Part shown: positions 57,205-64,000 of the stretch, in pieces
Numbering within the stretch: the stretch's first letter is position 1
Layout of the letters: every line of letters begins with the position of its first letter
Assembly: GCA_921293015.1 (NCBI GenBank)
Contig: OV121088.1
Coordinates: forward strand, 23,845,645-23,909,644
Reading direction: 5' to 3'
Source of the DNA: Phorcus lineatus
Lineage: Eukaryota > Mollusca > Gastropoda > Trochida > Trochidae
DNA length: 64,000 nucleotides
The notes under the pieces: generated by a model
Databases searched by the model: none
Seen by the model: the letters and a program-made list of their open reading frames with translations, nothing else
What the model was told of the DNA's origin: nothing
Program-made: the position numbers and the translations under genes

Positions 57205-57451
57205 AGGTATGTTGTTGGAGTCAAATATGTCAAACTTCATAAATGGTGTGATTTCATCAAGAACTAAGTGGTTGTTTCTGAAAATGACCATTTTGATGAT
57301 TATCATTTCAGCATAGTGACAATAAATTGGTTAAGGTTGCAATTTAACAGTGGTGAGTGAAAATGTATAAAACTTAACTAAGGTCATATGGTATTTTGGT
57401 TCTTATCTTAGCCATGTACAAAATTATGTAACATATTCTGTGTCACTTTAA
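57205..57451. mobile_element. MITE family 2, shorter copy
   Basis: Shares TTGGAGTCAAATATG, AATGGTGTGATTT and the terminal ATTCTGTGTCACTTTAA with the elements at 26214-26680 and 4967-5165. The right end abuts TTAA (57448-57451); the left terminus is not clear. Confidence 0.5.
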
Positions 57452-59799
57452 AATAGAATTTATAGATGCAAGAATGACAATCTTCTCACATAAGGCCTTA
57501 AATTGTCATAAAAATTTATTGTTTATTTTCATAAACAAATTTATTATGAAATCATTTTTACTTGACAAAGTGTTTAATACTTTTAGAAGTTTCCATGCAA
57601 ATGATATATTTTTGCCTAACGATTTAAAAAAAATTGAATTAGAAATGATACCAGATCACAAATGAATGACAATTTAAGTGTAAGGTATTCATTGTAAGAA
57701 AGAACAAGTCTAAATTTTTAACTTCGGTCTTGTATGCTTAGTTCAGCTTAAAAGAGCAATAAATTTCCCTAGTTATATAGAACAATTATCAAGCATTTGA
57801 GAATATAAGCTTTCTAACTAAAAATCTGTCACTTTGCTATTGATAAAGTGAATAAGTCCAATTTGAACATAACAAGAAGAAATTGCATTACGCCAAGCTG
57901 TCAGGAAAGATCTTTTTGTGATAAAAATTTATGAGATGCTTTCACAAGAATTGGACATTCTGCAAGAAATTAAGATGTCATAATGAAGAGATATATGGAG
58001 ATATTGCTGTTCATTTCCAGACTTTGCTATCAAATCTATATAAAGTAGCTCTTCAATGGTAAGGCAACGGCCATGATGCCTATAGCATGTGAAAATGAAG
58101 AGAAACAGTCAGCAGAATTTATGGCGATTAATGTAAGTAGATGATCTATGATTATTAAAGTATAACTAAGACAGGATCATTTTTGTGGGAGAAAAATCTA
58201 AGGGATACATATTTGCATTCAAGCTTAATTTTTACCTTAAATTTATCATAAATTTATTCCTTTTTCATTATTTATTGATTAGTAAGGGAGATTACCTGAA
58301 TTCTCCAATGTCTATGATAGGCTGCATAGACACACAGCTATATATCGATCTCTATTATCTTGAAATTAACCCATAGTAAAAGGGTTAATATCAAGTTTTT
58401 GCTACCATTAGGCTGGTTCCAAGAGTAATGTATTTAGTTTAAATAGTGGTTTAATATTGAAAAATCCATACAAAATAATTTAGATATTGAAATTGGTGAC
58501 TCAAGGTGAATAACTGCATTTTCCAAAGATATAAAACAGTTAAACCTGTATGATATTATTACTATAAATTTTCAAACATAATTGATATTTTTGACAATAA
58601 ATAAAAATATTTAAATTGAGAAGCATCACATATAAAAAAATTTCTAAAGATCACTTCATTGTGAATAACGTTAAGCGATAATGTGTATGAAGTTTGATAT
58701 GTAGCCAGTGAAAGTTGCTATTTCAATTGTCAATTTGAATAATAGGCTACAAACTTAACTTAAAAGATGTCTGAATATCAGCAAAGGTTTCTTTGTTTTG
58801 AGCTGTTAAACATGGTTATTTCCTGAACTCAATATGATAAGATCTGCCCACTAAGTCCATTCCAATTTCATTTTCACAATGCCATTCCCTGTTACAGCAT
58901 GCATGGGGATGCTTTAGAGGTATGCAGTAGTTAATGAAGTGATTATCTCCCCATTACATAACACCGTATTTGACAATGACTATCTGCAGAGTCCATTATC
59001 TCATCTATTCTCATTGTTTAACATCTAGATCCATTCAATTTATTCTATCTCACTGTATGCCCAGTTTATTATCTGGTAATGTATGACACAGTTTAGCATA
59101 TCAGCAAATAGCACTGTAATTTCGAGCTGGAATGCATTTAGCTAAGCTCAGATTGTGTGACATGGTCCCAGCTGTAAAGATATATCAAAGTCTTTCATAG
59201 TATTGTCACATCTCCCATCATAGCATTAAGAAGACACATTGTGTGTTTATGCTAAAAGCACCGTTTAAAAGAAGAAAGTCCAACATAAGCTGGTTTTATA
59301 CCCAGCACAACTCCTAGCATGTATATGCTTTTAAACATCTCTGTCCACGGAAGTTGTTGTGAATTAAACCAAAGACAAGTTGGTCTGAAGAACATCCACC
59401 ATCAACGAGACAACTATTGATTTTGCTGTGAAACACTCTTATACTCTGCCCCTTTAAGGAGCAACAGCGGCCACTTGTCTATATGGCAGCGAGACTTCAT
59501 CGGTCGATCCATTCCACAGGGTAATTCTCCATTAGAAGAAATGACAGGCATATTCCACAATCTCTCTCCCAACAACTCCTCAAGAGCTAGACTCCGACAG
59601 AGTGATGCATTGTTGGTCCCCTGTGGTCCGAACAACAAACAATCCAATATGACAGTGTATAATCACATTAGCTAAGTATACCAGTCTAGCAGAGAGTCCC
59701 TAGCTGAAATATTGCTGATTATAACACGTTTGAATGTTAACTGTGTTAACTAGCCCCTAGGTACTAGTTCAGTACTTACATGGGTCTAACTGTCCAGAG
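57452..59799. other. Intergenic DNA with a GC-richer island
   Basis: 59440-59660 is GC-richer, with overlapping opposite-strand ORFs of 77 and 66 codons (59414-59647 -, 59475-59675 +). Neither has a recognisable family or good splice context. Possibly a regulatory element or an unrecognised exon. Confidence 0.35.
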
Positions 59800-60310
59800 T
59801 GGCCGTCATGATAGATATAAAAGAAGTTGGACCTTGGACAAGTTTGTAAGTGGGATCATTTCATGTCCATTTGTTTGAAAAACCTGCCTGTTACACAGTG
59901 GGTTGACCATTTTGACAGATATAAAACTAAAAGAGTTGGAACTTGTTTGTTAGTGGGTTTATATTTTCAAGACCCATCCTTTTTGAGAAAATGGTAATAA
60001 AATATATTTATGAAACTGCTTGTTATATTTCTGGCTAACGATCATGAAAAATATTCAAGTACTTGGAATATGGACAAGTTCTTTTAGTGGGTTCATATGT
60101 TTTCCCAGATCCATTAGTTTGTAAATGTGTCAATAGACATATATATTTGTGGGAACCTGCCTCATACATATTTAGTAGGCAATCATGACAGATACACAGT
60201 TACTTAATGTCCTTGAACCATTTGTAAGAGCAAAGTTGTAAATATAGGTATATATTCATTGGAACCTGACTACCATGGGGTTGACAGATGATGATTACTA
60301 ATATTATGTC
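59800..60310. repeat. Degenerate ~110-130 bp tandem array, about four units
   Basis: Recurring phrases: GACAGATATAAAA..AGTTGGA, ACAAGTTTGTWAGTGGGTTYAT and (G)AACCTGCCT. Units begin near 59800, 59915, 60030 and 60180 with heavy drift. Confidence 0.55.
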
Positions 60311-61591
60311 TCTGAAGTAATACATCAAGTGCAACCATGTAGTGTAACCTGTGCAACCAGTTGACAAATATATCATTCCAGTTCTGGTGCCAATTGTCAA
60401 AAAAGATTATATGGCATTAAAACACCATTGTTGTAAAACAACCACTTGACATTTTATAACTACTCAATTTTTCAAACAGTTGACATTTAAAGAAATCAAA
60501 ACCATTCTAATGCTGGACAACAGTGTAAATGCTGAACATTTGATCATTAATTCATTTCAACTATTTACTTGTAACACCATTCTCCCAAAGCAATCAGTTG
60601 ATATTGTATCACTTTTGCTGAGAAATGTTCTAGCAAACACAATTGGGAGACAAACATCAGCAGGTCTTAGACAAGAAGAAAATGGCTGAAACCATTTGAC
60701 ATGCGGCACATGTGGCTAGTTGTTATGATGAGACTTTCAGAGTTCCTGGAACTCAAGGAACCATATGTGATCCCCTTCTTACTTTGCACTTTAAAGTCAA
60801 AGGCAAGGATTTCTGCTTGCTCATTGAGACCCCCTTAAATACTTTGATGAACATCGTCAAAAATATAGTTTGAAAATGATCAATGTATGAATGGAGGAAA
60901 TGTGTGCTAGATAAAAATATGATTTGACACCAAATGATACCTTTTTTGGGGTCAAATTAAATTAATAAAATATTACTCATAGAAAACATTTATACTGTTC
61001 ATATTCATATATTGATATGTTCTTTATGTTTCTAAAAAAATGTTATTATCAATTACTCATGACAATGAATATCTCAACTATATCATATCTTCATCACTAC
61101 ATCAAAAAGTACAAGTTACAAAGAACAGTATTTTACTTATCACTTTAGTTATGATCAGAAGTAATATCAATAGCATATCCAAAAATGAATGAATGTTCTT
61201 AGTACACATTCCAAGTATGCATAGACGAAGAATAAGGTTTGATATATCAAGTGACAACTCCATTCATCCATTTTAGTGTGAACACCTTTTTTATTTTAGT
61301 AAGGGCATTGGACTTCGATAGCTTAGCCAAAGTTAGTACTTTAATTAGATAACTCCTTTAATTGATGAAAAATGAAAAAAGATTCCTTCTGCCAGCAAAT
61401 GTGCTACAGCGCCTCTTTGGAATCAACAAACCAAACCTCTTAAATACATTTTTCATCTTTTTGTTCCAAAATGAGAGTGAATAGTTTTTCACAATATATA
61501 TTGAAACAAACATCTTCATATCTATTTCATTTAAAATTAAAAAAAATTCATCACATCACTCAAACAATATTTTGCTTAACAACAGATTACA

Positions 61592-61949
61592 AAACTTTTA
61601 GGATTAAAACAAAATATACTTCAACACTGCAAAAACTAGAATTTAATCATTGTCCTGCAGGAAATTCACACCCATACATATCATATGCATAAATAATTGC
61701 ATTTGTAATAAAATGATAGGTGATATTATACCACAAAAGCAAAGCTTATCATTATCTTAGACATATGTGTGATTTAATCTTCAAAACGAGAAGCTATATT
61801 GATGTCATTCTATTCATGCATATGACAGATAAATATTCTCCAACGCTCATAGCTAGACTGAAAATTGATAGAGGAAATGGAATAGATGTTCCATTTGTCT
61901 TTTTCATGTCTTTGTATGGAAGGCAGAGGTTTGCAAGAATACCGTTGCC
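61592..61949. repeat. Local duplication pair 3, left copy
   Basis: Matches 62821-63168 over ~350 bp (offset 1229). The second half (61790-61908) has only about two mismatches in ~118 bp. Starts AAACTTTTAGGATTAAAACA. The 78-codon ORF here is not preserved in the other copy. Confidence 0.9.
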
Positions 61950-62820
61950 AGGCTAATTTTAAATGATACAGGAAGTTGAATATTTGTTCCATTTGTCATT
62001 TTATTGTCTTTGATTGGAAGCATATGGATAATCATTATCAAAGAAAATGTCTACTTTGTTTTCAATATGATAGATAGATAGAAATTTAAGATGTCAATGA
62101 ATGACTTTCATTTGATGCACATATATGTGTTCATTGATATAAATGAAAAACAATTAATTTGATCATTTATCATATTCATGTCTTGATTCAGATGATAAAA
62201 TTTACAAGAATATGGATTCTCTTATGGTAATTACAGGAAATGTATATTTTTTTCATTTGTCATTTTCATGTCTTTGATTGAAGCATAGAGGTTTGCAAGA
62301 ATATATGGTTTCTGTCATAAGCGTAACAGGAAATGGTTTATTTTCTCCATTTGTGTTTAGCCTCACTGGAACACAAGGTATGGACAGAAACTAGAGTGCT
62401 TGTTATAAAAAGAAATGTAACAAAATAGTGAAGCCACACAAGATAATTGACATTTTTTCTCAAGGCATGAGCAACTTATGAAGTGATGCGCAGATACTGC
62501 AAGAACTTAATACCTTTTTGATAATGTGTTCGAACTTCATAGTTCCTGTGTGGTGAGTGATAACTATTATGGACATGAAATATGATGGACACCATTTTCT
62601 GTGTGTCTTAAGTCACTGCATGTAAGAATATGTCTTTTGTACTTGGGAAATAAATACTTTTCACTTCACTGAAAGAGGGAATATATGTCTGTTTCACTTC
62701 TAATCCTCAACGTCTGTCAATCATGTGTGATTGATTACAACCCATTTTTTCTTTGAATATTTTCATAGCATTTATAATATTTCCTATATTAATTCATTTT
62801 GACCTTTCTTTACCCAAAAT

Positions 62821-63168
62821 AAACTTTTAGGATTAAAACAAAATATATACTTCAACACCGCAAAAACTACAATTCAATAATTGTTCTGTGGGAAATTCAC
62901 ACTCATACATATATCATGAAGAATTGCAAATCATGGGTAATAGCATACCACAAAAGAAAAGCGTATCATTATCTAAGACATATATGATATAATCTTCAAA
63001 ACGAGAAGCTATATTGATGTCATTCTATTCATGCATATGACAGATAAATATTCTCCAACGCTCATAGCTAGACTGAAAATTAATAGAGGAAATGGAATAG
63101 ATGTTCCATTTGTCTTTTTCATATCTTTGTATGGAAGGCAGAGGATAATTTGCAAGAATACTGTTGCC
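62821..63168. repeat. Local duplication pair 3, right copy
   Basis: Younger-looking of the three local duplications. Between the copies, at about 61965-62030 and 62230-62370, lie further partial echoes (CCATTTGTCATTTT, GTCTTTGATTG, AGAGGTTTGCAAGAATA). This suggests repeated expansion of one unit. Confidence 0.9.
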
Positions 63169-64000
63169 TGAATTATTGATATTACTAAGGATCTAAGAAT
63201 TACAAGAATGGTTTTTGGATTTTATAAAAGACATATTAAAATCAATCTCATTTTGTGTAAAGTATATATAATCCTACAGAGAGAACACAATTCTTGTTAA
63301 ACAACCATTCATCTTGATCTTCATGAAATGATATACCTAGTTATGTGTCATATATATTCATATCTTTTTACTACAGTGGTATCTCACGCATCCTCTGGGA
63401 ACTCTGTACTATTTTCTTATTGTAAGAACACTCTGTGAGTAGGTAAAGCAATGAAATAAACCCCGAACACCATCATAAAGTGAACTGTCCTCATAAACTT
63501 GTCTCTTCCTTAAGACATAACTGCTTGTATATTCAACATTTATGGCATGTAAGTCTTATTAAGACTGTTTTTAACATTATTTATGCATGCATGACAAAAT
63601 GATGATATAAATTATTTTAACATCGTCTGTTGAGAATTCATATTTACTGTTGAATGTCATGATTCTTTATAAGGATTATGTCTGAAGAAAGATATGGTTA
63701 ACCTTTATGAAACTACTATCATATGTTCTGAAAAAGTAAATAAGACAGAAAATTAATTTTTACTGAGAAAGCTTTGACCATAGTTACAGATAGCAAATTT
63801 AGATGTGAACGTTTTGCTCAAACCAATTTACATTTGGTTCATAAAAAAGTTTTAACTATTAAATATTTCCATCAAATTACAAGCATAAATTTAACCATTC
63901 AACAAAATCATATCACTGCGCTGTTTCAAATGCATGTGTTGATGAAAAACTTCTTATAAAAATATCTACCAATTGAACATAAACATACAAGAAAAAAAGA
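63169..64000. other. AT-rich terminal stretch
   Basis: No exon or repeat recognised to the end of the window. Confidence 0.45.

Noticed and set aside
59414-59675. Overlapping opposite-strand ORFs in a GC-richer patch
   Set aside because: Neither frame resembles a known protein or has convincing flanking splice sites. Kept only as a possible regulatory island.
60480-60689. 69-codon + ORF with a soluble-protein-like composition
   Set aside because: No family recognised and no splice or promoter support.

Overview
This window looks like AT-rich nuclear DNA from an animal, most likely a lophotrochozoan and probably a mollusc. The reasons are spliced genes with GT..AG introns, long non-coding stretches, an expanded-type FMRFamide/myosuppressin-like receptor, and tRNA-derived SINEs. 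The SINE core resembles the metazoan 'Nin-type' domain common in molluscs. No prokaryotic, organellar or viral gene was recognised.

Two protein genes are well supported. On the + strand at 2079-5566 lie the last four coding exons of a polyamine (spermine/N1-acetylpolyamine) oxidase. The splice phases match, the FAD-binding and active-site motifs are present, and a stop and AATAAA follow. The N-terminal Rossmann exon(s) are not in the window. On the - strand at 14070-15344 is an intronless coding exon for a 424-residue class A peptide GPCR of the myosuppressin/FMRFamide (DMSR) type. It is preceded by a clear 5'-UTR splice acceptor, and possible upstream 5'-UTR exons lie at 15.6, 42.8 and 44.1 kb.

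Two weaker transcription units are proposed. One is a + strand unit at 31.4-32.3 kb with an E-box, a CCAAT box and three well-spliced but barely coding exons. The other, at 56.68-57.20 kb, has a TATA box followed by two phase-matched exons for a 68-residue peptide with a hydrophobic leader and five cysteines.

The rest is repeat-rich intron or intergenic DNA. It holds: six SINE copies, four with visible target-site duplications; a second tRNA-headed SINE; TTAA-flanked MITEs; several foldback elements; a dispersed repeat family with a 66-67 bp period built on a 'GCAATG-TTCCGCA-CAT' theme; many simple and degenerate tandem arrays; and three old local direct duplications (635, 765 and 1229 bp offsets).

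The most striking signal is a structurally complete minimal type I hammerhead ribozyme on the - strand at 46403-46441. A long inverted repeat at 35.8-36.2 kb carries degenerate hammerhead-like arms, and a related solo arm lies at 17.9 kb. Together these suggest remnants of Penelope-like or retrozyme-like retroelements. A near-perfect 85-nt hairpin at 56036-56120 is a second structural RNA candidate.
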